DNA from: JAIUNP01 sp020161975
Lineage (GTDB): Bacteria > Pseudomonadota > Alphaproteobacteria > Rhizobiales > Beijerinckiaceae
NCBI GenBank assembly: GCA_036745275.1
Contig: DAIOGK010000024.1
Coordinates: forward strand, 1-55,375
Direction of reading: 5' to 3'
DNA length: 55,375 bases
Shown here: positions 41,810-49,826 of the stretch, one piece after another
How positions within the stretch are numbered: position 1 is the stretch's first letter
How the letters are laid out: each line of letters opens with the position of its first letter
The notes under the pieces: model-generated
What the model saw: the letters and a program-made list of their open reading frames with translations, nothing else
What the model was told of the DNA's origin: nothing
Database searches by the model: none
Translations under genes and position numbers: made by a program

Positions 41810-43468
41810 ATGAACGAGACATCTCCCCTGCTTTTTCTGGTTCACGTCTATGGCGCAGTCGCTCTGCTGCTGTGGTCGGTGCGTCTGGTGCGCACAGGTG
41901 TCGAACGCGGCTGGATCGTCCCGTTACGCGCGCTGTTGCGGCGAGGCGCCGAGAACCGCTGGATTGCGGCGTTGATCGGCTGCGCAGCCGCCGTCTTGCT
42001 GCAAAGCTCCACAGCAGTGGCAATCCTCACGACCAATTTCGTAACGTCTGGCGCGCTCACCTCCGTGCAGGCACTCGCGACGATGCTCGGCGCAGATGTC
42101 GGTTCAGCGATCGTTGCACAACTTCTGACATCACGTGCATTCTGGCTCGTCCCGGCTCTGCTGATCCCCGGCGTCTTCCTGTTTTCCAGAGGGCAGCAAC
42201 GCAACACGCGTATGGTCGGTCGAATTCTGATCGGTCTGGCCCTGATCTTTGTTTCTCTCTCCATGCTGCGTGAAGCCACCGAGCCGCTGCGCCACAGCCC
42301 GCTGCTGGTCAATGGAATGAAGTATCTTGGCAGCGATCCGATGACGGCTTTTGTGATCGGCGCGGGGCTGGCATGGATGATGCATTCTTCTGTCGCCGCT
42401 GTCCTTCTCTTCGTCACGCTCGCGGCCCAGGACCTTCTGCCGATAAGCGGCGGCATCGCGATGACGCTTGGCGCGAATTTCGGCGGTGCAGCGTTGGCCT
42501 TCACATTAACGTTGGGAGCCGAATTGACGGCCCGCCGCGTCATCGTGGCAAACGTGATCATGCGGGGCGGCAGCGCCCTGATCGTGCTACTGGCATTCGT
42601 GCTGCTGACCCCGCCGCTCGAGGTGATCGGTGCAAGCCCGGCACGCCAAATCCTCAATTTCCATCTCGTCTTCAATCTTGTCCTGGCGCTGATTTCGCTC
42701 CCGCTCGTCGGACCCATTTTGCGGGTGGCGAGCACGTGGGTGCGCAAGCCGCATGGCAATGCGACCCTCGAACGGGTGTCTGCACTCGATCCATCAATGA
42801 TCGCGACCCCGGATCGGGCCTTGGCTTGCGGGACGCGCGAAATCCTGATGATGGGCGAAATCGTCGCCAGCATGATGCGGTCGGTGATCGGCCTCTACGG
42901 GAAATGGAACGATGAAACTGCGGCGGCCATCCAATCCCAGGAGGCGGAATTCAATCGCATGCATTTGGGCCTGAAGCTTTTTCTGGCAAAAGTTCAGCAA
43001 GCGGCGAATGACGAGGATGTCGACCGCCGCGCCCATGAACAAGCTGAGATGGCCACCAATCTGAGCGGAGCCTGTCATGCCATTGCCGATCCGCTGGTGT
43101 CGTTCGCCCGTCGACTTGATCAGACGGGGAACCGGTTCTCGACAACGGGCATGGACGAAATTCGTGATTTCCACGACCGGGTGTTGGCCAATGTACAGAT
43201 CGCGCTCACCGTCCTGATGACCTATAACCCCGAAGAAGCCCGATTACTGGTCGAGGAGAAGGATCGACTGCGCGACTACGAACAACAGTTGCAGCGTTCG
43301 CATCTCGACCGCATCAGAAGTGGGTTGCGGGAGAGCATCGAAACCTCGGCAGTGCACCAGGAAACCTTGCGAACCATCAAACAAATAAATTCGTCATTCT
43401 CGATGCTCGCCTATCCAATTCTTGACAAACAGGGACTGCTGATGGCGAGCAGGCTAAACGCGATCTGA
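41810..43468 (+). CDS. Na/Pi-cotransporter II family protein with PhoU-like C-terminus
   Basis: A 552-residue membrane protein with two inverted transport repeats. The first has the family QSST motif (LLQSSTAV, 65-68). The second has HSS instead (MMHSSVAAV, 191-194). The C-terminal third (about 345-540) is a soluble helical PhoU-like domain. The E. coli relative YjbB exports phosphate, while animal NPT2 proteins import it with sodium. Coming 6 bases after glpD, at the end of an operon that frees phosphate from organic esters, export of surplus Pi is the more likely role (inference). Confidence 0.85.
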   Translation: MNETSPLLFLVHVYGAVALLLWSVRLVRTGVERGWIVPLRALLRRGAENRWIAALIGCAAAVLLQSSTAVAILTTNFVTSGALTSVQALATMLGADVGSAIVAQLLTSRAFWLVPALLIPGVFLFSRGQQRNTRMVGRILIGLALIFVSLSMLREATEPLRHSPLLVNGMKYLGSDPMTAFVIGAGLAWMMHSSVAAVLLFVTLAAQDLLPISGGIAMTLGANFGGAALAFTLTLGAELTARRVIVANVIMRGGSALIVLLAFVLLTPPLEVIGASPARQILNFHLVFNLVLALISLPLVGPILRVASTWVRKPHGNATLERVSALDPSMIATPDRALACGTREILMMGEIVASMMRSVIGLYGKWNDETAAAIQSQEAEFNRMHLGLKLFLAKVQQAANDEDVDRRAHEQAEMATNLSGACHAIADPLVSFARRLDQTGNRFSTTGMDEIRDFHDRVLANVQIALTVLMTYNPEEARLLVEEKDRLRDYEQQLQRSHLDRIRSGLRESIETSAVHQETLRTIKQINSSFSMLAYPILDKQGLLMASRLNAI

Positions 43469-43650
43469 AATATTACCGTCTTTCTTTTTTGGACGATGAT
43501 TGGTCTGGGATGTTCGAGCGGGCCCGGAACTCACGCTGATCTGGCCAACAATCGCCTGACGAGGATGAGCATTGAAGCGGGGGCGTTCGTGGCTGCTGCG
43601 CCCCTGATAGCCGCCATTGCCGCTGCAAGGCCCGCCGGCTGTTCCTGACC

Positions 43651-44697
43651 CTATTTGCGCGCGCGCAGCAGCATTCCGAACAGATCGCGCGGGTCGTCCG
43701 GGTCGGCAAGAAGGTCGAGATTCTGCTGGTGGCCGGAGGTCCTGAGCTTGTCCCGCAAGTAGCGGAGCGCAGAGAAGTCCTCGGTCGCAAAGCCTACGCT
43801 GTCGAACAGGGTGATTTGCCGGCTGTCCGTCCGGCCGGGAATGGCGCCCGTCATGACCTGCCAGAGTTCCTTGACCGGATAATCGGGGGGGAGTTGCTGA
43901 ATTTCGCCTTCGATCCGCGTCTGCGGGGGATATTCCACGAAAATGTCGGAGCGGAGCAGAATGTCCTTGTGCAGTTCTGTCTTGCCCGGGCAATCGCCGC
44001 CGACCGCGTTGATGTGGATGCCTGATCCGACCATGTTGTCGGTCAGGATCGTCGCGTACTGCTTGTCGGCGGTGACCGTGGTCACGATATCGGCGCCCTC
44101 GACCGCCTGCTGCGCCGTGGGACATTTGACAATTGAAAACCCGAATTCGGCAAGGTTCGCGGCGCATTTTTCCGTCACAGCGGGATCGATGTCGAACAGC
44201 CTGATGTTGCCGATGCCCAGGATGGCCTTGAAGGCCATGGCCTGAAATTCGCTCTGCGCGCCATTGCCGATGATCGCCATGGTCGTGGCGTTCTTTGGCG
44301 CGAGATATTTGGCGGCAACGGCCGAGGTCGCGGCGGTGCGCAGCGCCGTCAGGATCGTCATTTCCGTGAGCAGCATCGGATAGCCGCTACCGACATCTGA
44401 CAGGACGCCGAACGCGGTCACTGTCTGATACCCCTGCCGGGCGTTCTTGGGATGACCGTTGACGTATTTGAAGCCGTAGAACGATCCGTCGCTGGTCGGC
44501 ATCAGCTCGATCACGCCGTCATCGGAATGGGATGCCACGCGCGGGGTCTTGTCGAAGACCTCCCAGCGACGGAAATCCTCCTCGATGTATTCGGCAAGCT
44601 CCTTCAGGAACGTCTCGATCCCGATGTCGAGAACGAGCTTCATCATCGAATCAACGCTGACGAACGGGACGATGTTAAGCTGGGGCGCGGATGACAT
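43651..44697 (-). CDS. Ornithine cyclodeaminase/mu-crystallin family protein
   Basis: A 348-residue NAD(P)-binding protein with MKLVLDIGIETFLKELAEYI near the start, a Rossmann segment AIIGNGAQSEFQA and VTTVTADKQYATIL. The family includes ornithine cyclodeaminase, alanine dehydrogenases and imine reductases. In an amino-acid/peptide cluster it could turn ornithine into proline or reduce a cyclic imine. ATG 44697 is preferred over the longer frame since AAAGAAAAG precedes it. About 180 bases to the converging Pi-transporter gene hold nothing recognisable. Confidence 0.83.
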   Translation of the reverse strand: MSSAPQLNIVPFVSVDSMMKLVLDIGIETFLKELAEYIEEDFRRWEVFDKTPRVASHSDDGVIELMPTSDGSFYGFKYVNGHPKNARQGYQTVTAFGVLSDVGSGYPMLLTEMTILTALRTAATSAVAAKYLAPKNATTMAIIGNGAQSEFQAMAFKAILGIGNIRLFDIDPAVTEKCAANLAEFGFSIVKCPTAQQAVEGADIVTTVTADKQYATILTDNMVGSGIHINAVGGDCPGKTELHKDILLRSDIFVEYPPQTRIEGEIQQLPPDYPVKELWQVMTGAIPGRTDSRQITLFDSVGFATEDFSALRYLRDKLRTSGHQQNLDLLADPDDPRDLFGMLLRARK

Positions 44698-44755
44698 GAC
44701 TTTTCTTTCTTCAGTACGGCTGTCTTTTGCCAGACAGCAGACAATCAAACAGTTT

Positions 44756-44949
44756 CCTCGATGAGGATTTTACCGATGTGCTGTCGACTTTCCATGTCGC
44801 GATGCGCTTCGGCGATGTCCGACAACGGGAACGTGCGGTCGATGCCCGGCTTGACGTACCCCGATGCGACGAGAGCCAGCCCCCTACGTCGGCGCCAATG
44901 GCCGCGATCTCGACCGGCACCTCGCCGCGGCCCACCCGCATCATTGTGG
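44756..44949 (-). pseudogene. C-terminal remnant of a zinc-type alcohol dehydrogenase/quinone oxidoreductase
   Basis: The end of the remnant reads SGYVKPGIDRTFPLSDIAEA, then HRDMESRQHIGKILIEE, the classical tail of MDR dehydrogenases. Upstream pieces (RVGRGEVPVEIAAIGA) are in another frame, so there is a frameshift and the whole N-terminus is absent. The start of the remnant coincides with the 3' end of the deacetylase gene at 44950, suggesting a deletion joined them. Confidence 0.75.
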
Positions 44950-45810
44950 TCATGAAGATCGCTCACAGGCCTCGAAATGATCCGCGATATCGACGCCGCG
45001 CGCGATCCAGACATCATCGAACTGACGCACATGGGTCAGGAACCGGTCCAGAATGCCAATGCGCATCGGTCGTCCGGTCACCTGCGGATGCATCACCATC
45101 GTCGTCACCCCGCCCCACTCGCGCGTCTGGTCGAATTCGTCGCGCCAGATCGCCAGCACCTCCTCGCGACCGAACATCGCGCGCGGGCTGGTGCGGTGCG
45201 TCAGGCCATAGCTCCAGTCGTCGAAGCTGTAGTTGACCGGAATTTCAATCGGCCCCGCGCCGGAAGCGAGGATATGGCGATAGGGGCGAATGTCGTCGCG
45301 GAACGAACTCGAATAACGAATGCCGCGCGATTTCAACAGTTCCATCTGTTCGGGCGAGGTTTCACCCCACGGCGCGCGGTAGCCGGCAGGCACGATACCG
45401 AGCCGGAGTTTCATCGCCTCCATGGCGCGATCCATCTCATCAACAAGGGTCGCCTCATCCGCCGTATCAGGCCGAAGATGCAGATAGCCGTGATGGGCAA
45501 TCTCGTGACCATCGGCCAGAATGGCCTCGCAGGTTGCGGGATGCGCATCGATAGACCAGCCGGTGACAAAGAACGTCGCCTTCACCTCATGACGACGGAG
45601 GGTTTCGAGGATTTTGGGAATGCCGACCCGCGCCTCGTAACCGCCATAGGACCGTGTGATCAGCCGCCGCGCATTGGCGGGGTCGGCGCCGATCCAGACC
45701 GATTCCGCATCAACGTCAAAGGCCGGGAACAGGGCGCAGGCCTTGCCGTTCGGCCAGGGAAAATCCGGTGCGACGGCTTGATTGGCGGGCTTGGGGCTGA
45801 GGTCAAACAT
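44950..45810 (-). CDS. Polysaccharide deacetylase-family (NodB-fold) protein
   Basis: A 286-residue metal-dependent deacetylase or amidohydrolase. Landmarks are FDVD (31-34), GHEIAHHGYLH with metal histidines H107 and H111, and YRAPWGE. The lack of a signal peptide and the ALFPAFDVDAES opening resemble cytoplasmic PuuE/allantoinase-like members that cut cyclic amides, rather than cell-wall deacetylases. ATG 45810 is preferred because GGAG lies ahead of it; ATG 45825 has none. Its C-terminus runs straight into the ADH remnant and may have been altered by the deletion there. Confidence 0.8.
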   Translation of the reverse strand: MFDLSPKPANQAVAPDFPWPNGKACALFPAFDVDAESVWIGADPANARRLITRSYGGYEARVGIPKILETLRRHEVKATFFVTGWSIDAHPATCEAILADGHEIAHHGYLHLRPDTADEATLVDEMDRAMEAMKLRLGIVPAGYRAPWGETSPEQMELLKSRGIRYSSSFRDDIRPYRHILASGAGPIEIPVNYSFDDWSYGLTHRTSPRAMFGREEVLAIWRDEFDQTREWGGVTTMVMHPQVTGRPMRIGILDRFLTHVRQFDDVWIARGVDIADHFEACERSS

Positions 45811-45839
45811 GTTCGGATACTCCATCGGTGGGTGGGTCA

Positions 45840-46120
45840 GCGCCGATCAAGGAACCTGTCGAGGCGAGGCAGCCATTCGGTCAGGAACACCAGAAAAACG
45901 CTGAAGAGGATGAGGGTCGTCGCCACCGTCGGATCGTCGATGTCGCAAATGTGGCTGTAGGCTTCCACCGGCAGCGTGGTGAAACTGAGGTTGGCAAGGA
46001 ACGTCGCAATAGCGAAGTTGTCCATCGACTCCGCAAAGGCGAAGGTTCCTCCCGCCGCGAGCCCTGGCGTCAATTGCGACAGGGTGACAGTCAGCGGCCA
46101 GAACCTTGCCCGCGGCAACC
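45840..46120 (-). pseudogene. C-terminal remnant of a PotC/Afu-type ABC permease
   Basis: The frame ends TFAFAESMDNFAIATFLANL, then DPTVATTLILFSVFLVFLTE and WLPRLDRFLDRR, the last two helices of a polyamine/iron-type permease. Before about 46120 the homology vanishes; only a degenerate EAA-loop end (VTLSQLTPGLAAGG) remains. The rest of that permease and its transporter partners are missing, so a former ABC transporter has been deleted from this site. The annotated frame reaching 46154 has no credible N-terminus. Confidence 0.75.
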
Positions 46121-46189
46121 AGCACATGCTGCGCACCGGACTTTTCCGGTGCATAGAGCGCGCTGGCGCGGAGAGGGCAGCAGCCGATG

Positions 46190-46876
46190 TCAGCCATGGC
46201 GGGCGTATTCCGCTTGCATCACCTGCGCGAGAACAACGCCGAACGCGGCCTGCGTTGGATCGACAACCGGCAGGCCAACGGCCTGCTCCAGCGGTTGCAC
46301 ATAACGCGCCAAACCTGCACCCGCGAACAGGAGCGTCTCGGCGCCGTGGTCACCTCGCAGCACCTTGCCCGCTTCGATCACCCGGTTCAGCACCAGTTCC
46401 GGGTCCTGTAGCTGCCCATAGTCGAGGCCCAGCCCAACGTGCCCGGCGACACGCGAGGCGACCCCCGCATGCCTGGCGAGACGCATGCTTTTCGCGCCCT
46501 TTCCGGCGGCAACGCCGATCGTGCCCACTGTCTCGCCCAGCGAAAGCGCAGCAAGAAATCCAGCCTCCCCGATCCCCGCCACCGGCTTGCCGGTCAGACC
46601 GCGTGCCGCAAACAGTCCGGGATCGGAAAAACAGGCGATCACAAACCCGGCTGTTTCCGGCCGTGCGGCTTCCCGTTCGATGTAGCGCAGCACGGCAGGC
46701 GCCGCATCGTCACTGTCGCGGGCCGTGCTGATGCCGCGCGGACCATCGGTCAAGGTCACGCAATGGGCGCGCGCAAGGTCGTTCTGTCCGGCCCAGGCGA
46801 GGCTGCGCGCGAGATCCTCGGTAATGCCCGTATCGGTCCTGCTCGATGCATTGATGACGTGAATGATCCGGTCCAT
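46190..46876 (-). CDS. Aspartate/glutamate (hydantoin) racemase-family protein, one catalytic Cys missing
   Basis: A 228-residue protein of the Asp/Glu/hydantoin racemase superfamily. The first catalytic site is intact (VIACFSDPG, C82). In the second the usual C of CAG(L/M) is Gly: FAGAGLARY, G186. Two-base racemisation would then be impossible. The protein could be a one-base enzyme such as a decarboxylase or isomerase, or be inactive. Start ATG 46876 begins MDRIIHVINAS as in relatives. It follows the M28 peptidase gene by 23 bases. Confidence 0.8.
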   Translation of the reverse strand: MDRIIHVINASSRTDTGITEDLARSLAWAGQNDLARAHCVTLTDGPRGISTARDSDDAAPAVLRYIEREAARPETAGFVIACFSDPGLFAARGLTGKPVAGIGEAGFLAALSLGETVGTIGVAAGKGAKSMRLARHAGVASRVAGHVGLGLDYGQLQDPELVLNRVIEAGKVLRGDHGAETLLFAGAGLARYVQPLEQAVGLPVVDPTQAAFGVVLAQVMQAEYARHG

Positions 46877-46899
46877 GCGCGGCGCCCCTTGCCTTACCG

Positions 46900-48666
46900 T
46901 CAATTGGGCTTGCCGACAGCAAACCGGAAATCGTCAATGAGATCGGATGCCGCCTGGATGGCATCAGTGATTTCGTGGCGCAGCCGCATCAATTCGGTGG
47001 CGAGCAACCGGGTCGCAAGGCTGCCCGGCTCAGCGGCGCGGTATGTCTCGAGGCTGGCGAGCAACGGCACCGGATAGGCCAGCGTGCTGACCCCGTAGCT
47101 GTCCTGTCCGTAGCGCCCCGATGCAGAGCCGGTCGGGAAGGTCAGGAGTCGCGACAGGCGCAGGACGAGCCTGTTGGCGCGCTGACGGAGCGCCTCGTTT
47201 TCCGTCCCCGCCCTGTCGAGGTAGCGGTCGAACCAGATCACCCGGTCTTCGAGTCCGTCGAGCAGATCGGGTATGATCGAAAGCCGGGCTGGATCAGCAT
47301 TGCCGGAAAGGATCGCCAGGAAGCGTTCCCGCATATCCTTCAGCCGCGCGTTGAACCGCTGTGGCAGCACCGGCTCGGTAACAAGCGCATAAACATAGCG
47401 CCAGCACCAGTCGAGGTCACTCTCCAGCGCCTTGGGGTCGAGCACGTCGATCGTGTCAAACTCCGTATGGTTGTACCATCCGAGCGTCGCGCCATGATGC
47501 GCCTTGACCACATCGGCGGCGTAGCTGTGCCGGCCGGTGGCTGCGGAAACGCCAACGCCGAAGAAGGATTGGTCGCCGACACGGCGCAGCGGCGTCACCT
47601 TCTGCGGCAGCGTTTCAGCAAACACCGAATGCGACAGCGCCTCGGAAAAGCCGCTCAGCTCCGGGCAGCTGTTGATGTGAAATTCGGTCGTTCCCTTCAT
47701 GCCGACCGAATCGATGTTGAAATACGCTACCGCGTTGCGGTTCAGTTGCTCCCAATGGCTGTCGACAAAATAGGTTGAGCCGGCGGCTTCGGCGACTTCG
47801 TGCCCATTCCAGAAGCAGAAAACGACCGATCTGCGCAGGGTTTCCCGGCGCGCCGCGAGGGAGCGCGCGATCTCCAACATCACCGCCATCCCGGTGATGT
47901 TGTCGGTAACACCCGGATTCCAAGAATCGATATGCCCCGAGACAACGACGAACTGGTCCCGTTCAGGCGCAGAATCCGGTGCGCGCAGCCAGCCGATCGG
48001 CTGCGATAAAGTACGCCAGACGCGCGATGCCGTAACCTTGACGTGAAGGACGACCGGACCCGACGCCATTCTCTTGCGCAGCATGATACCGTCAGCGCGC
48101 GAGACGCTGACGCCGAACATACGCGGGATCTCGTTCCAGCTTGCGGGGGTCGGATTGCCCCAAACAGCTTTCAGCGCCCGCCAGGGGATGTAGCTGCTTT
48201 CATCCTCACCCCAATTCATCAGCACGATGCCGGCAGCACCCATGGATGCGGCGATCCGCGCCTTTTCGGGCGTCGCCGGCGCATAGGACACTTCCGCCAG
48301 CACGATCTTGCCGCGCACGTCCTTGCCCTCGTAATCACCGAGCCCGCCGGGACCGACGTCGACCAGTTCGGCGGTGTACCCCTCCGGCGGCGTAGGCTCG
48401 ACGTGGAGACAGGGCAGGGATTTGAGAACCTGGCCACCGGAACCTCCAAGCGCGACGAAGGAGCTGCCGATGTCGCTGTCATAGGTCTCGAACTCTTCGA
48501 GCGCGGCATCGAGGCCGTAACCCTTCAGGGTGTCGACGACATATCGCCCGGCCGCTAGATCGATTCCCTGCCCGCTCTTTCGGTTCAGGAAATGCGTGCG
48601 CATGTGGTCCACATGCTGCATCACGGTCGGGAACGAATGGTCGCGGGCGGCGGCAGAGATCGTCAT
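46900..48666 (-). CDS. M28-family metallopeptidase with PA domain
   Basis: A 588-residue zinc aminopeptidase/carboxypeptidase-like protein. A PA insert occupies about 85-205 and the catalytic domain follows. Zinc ligands are visible as H245 (SGHID), D255 (VTDNITG), E290 region (WNGHEVAE), D319 (FNIDSVG) and a distal His in WYNHTEFDTID. No signal peptide is evident, so it is probably cytoplasmic. ATG 48666 overlaps the M20 gene stop by 4 bases; the longer frame only adds an Arg/Pro-rich leader. It likely releases terminal residues from an imported peptide or conjugate. Confidence 0.83.
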   Translation of the reverse strand: MTISAAARDHSFPTVMQHVDHMRTHFLNRKSGQGIDLAAGRYVVDTLKGYGLDAALEEFETYDSDIGSSFVALGGSGGQVLKSLPCLHVEPTPPEGYTAELVDVGPGGLGDYEGKDVRGKIVLAEVSYAPATPEKARIAASMGAAGIVLMNWGEDESSYIPWRALKAVWGNPTPASWNEIPRMFGVSVSRADGIMLRKRMASGPVVLHVKVTASRVWRTLSQPIGWLRAPDSAPERDQFVVVSGHIDSWNPGVTDNITGMAVMLEIARSLAARRETLRRSVVFCFWNGHEVAEAAGSTYFVDSHWEQLNRNAVAYFNIDSVGMKGTTEFHINSCPELSGFSEALSHSVFAETLPQKVTPLRRVGDQSFFGVGVSAATGRHSYAADVVKAHHGATLGWYNHTEFDTIDVLDPKALESDLDWCWRYVYALVTEPVLPQRFNARLKDMRERFLAILSGNADPARLSIIPDLLDGLEDRVIWFDRYLDRAGTENEALRQRANRLVLRLSRLLTFPTGSASGRYGQDSYGVSTLAYPVPLLASLETYRAAEPGSLATRLLATELMRLRHEITDAIQAASDLIDDFRFAVGKPN

Positions 48667-49826
48667 TGCAACGGGCTCGTCTGGTTGAATTTCAGGAACT
48701 GGCGGGCAAAATCGAGATAGACAGCGCGAGAAAGGTGCAGCTGGTCGAGATCGACCCACTCGTCGCCCGCGTGCATGTTCGCGCCGTCTGGGCCAAACAG
48801 GAGTGTCGGAATGCCGGAGCGCCCGGCGAAGATGTTGGCATCCGAGACACCCCGGCCGAACCGCAGATCCGGTTCCTTGCCGATGATGAGGCGGTAGCTT
48901 TCGCAGAATTGGCTGACGAAGGCGCTGTCCTTGTCGAGCAGGAAGCTTTCGTACCGGGGCTCGCCGACCGAAACCGCAAAACGCGCCGGCGAGTTCAGAC
49001 CGGCAACCAGCGCCTCGATGGTTTTCACCGCGTCTTCAACGGTTTCACCCGGCATGAAATGCCAGTTGACGACGAAAGCCGTATGGTCCGGCACGCGGAT
49101 CTCATAGCGGCCGTCGCCGGACGTGACGTTCAGCACGCAATGGCTCGCCTTGCCGAAATCGTGATGGACAAAGCGCTCCAGCCCATTGATCGCGACGAGC
49201 AGTCTGGCAGCCTCAATGACAGCGTTGACGCCTTCCTCCGGGCGCGAGCCATGCGCGGATCGCCCGGTGACTTCCACCTTGAGGTTGATCTTGCCCAGCG
49301 CGCCGATGATCACGTCACTGAAGTGCGGCTCGCACATGATCGCCGCATCGATGCCGCGATCCTTGCGGACAAAGGCATTCGCGCCGCGCGACCAGGCTTC
49401 CTCGTCCGCCAGCGCCGAAAATATGATCTTGCCCGACCACTGGTCACGCGATCGGTGAAGGGCGCGCACCGTCAGCATCGCCGCCGCCAATCCGCCCTTC
49501 ATATCCATGGCCCCAAGACCATAGAGCCGGTTGTCCTCGATGACAGGGCGATGCGGCTCTTTCGTCCAATCGGAAGCGACGCCGACCGTATCGCAATGAC
49601 CACCGATCCAGAGCACCGGCCCGTTCTTCTGCCCTTCAATTGTGACAACGAGGTTCTTCAGGCCACCGTCCGCGTCCTCCAGATCGGAATTGATCCCGGC
49701 CGCCGAAAACCACCTAGCGATCCGCGACTGCACGGTTAACTCCTCCCCCGAAAAGCTCGGGGTGGCGACGAGGTCGGTCAGCAGGCTGATCAGTTCCGGG
49801 TCATAGGCATTGACGACGGGGCTCAT
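48663..49826 (-). CDS. M20-family metallopeptidase (ArgE/DapE/carboxypeptidase type)
   Basis: A 387-residue binuclear zinc hydrolase. Ligands and base are H77 and D79 (GGHCDTV), D108 (GAMDMKGG), E142/E143 (ADEEAWSRG), E166 (CEPHFSD) and a C-terminal His in ANMHAGDEW. The lid domain has GRSAHGSRPEEG. It could deacylate an N-acyl amino acid or cleave a C-terminal residue. It is coupled by 4-base overlaps to both the M24 and M28 genes. Confidence 0.87.
   Translation of the reverse strand: MSPVVNAYDPELISLLTDLVATPSFSGEELTVQSRIARWFSAAGINSDLEDADGGLKNLVVTIEGQKNGPVLWIGGHCDTVGVASDWTKEPHRPVIEDNRLYGLGAMDMKGGLAAAMLTVRALHRSRDQWSGKIIFSALADEEAWSRGANAFVRKDRGIDAAIMCEPHFSDVIIGALGKINLKVEVTGRSAHGSRPEEGVNAVIEAARLLVAINGLERFVHHDFGKASHCVLNVTSGDGRYEIRVPDHTAFVVNWHFMPGETVEDAVKTIEALVAGLNSPARFAVSVGEPRYESFLLDKDSAFVSQFCESYRLIIGKEPDLRFGRGVSDANIFAGRSGIPTLLFGPDGANMHAGDEWVDLDQLHLSRAVYLDFARQFLKFNQTSPLQ

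Noticed and set aside
43469..43650. Possible extra gene or terminator between the Pi transporter and the cyclodeaminase-like gene
   Set aside because: No hairpin or conserved frame was found; only shadow frames cross it.
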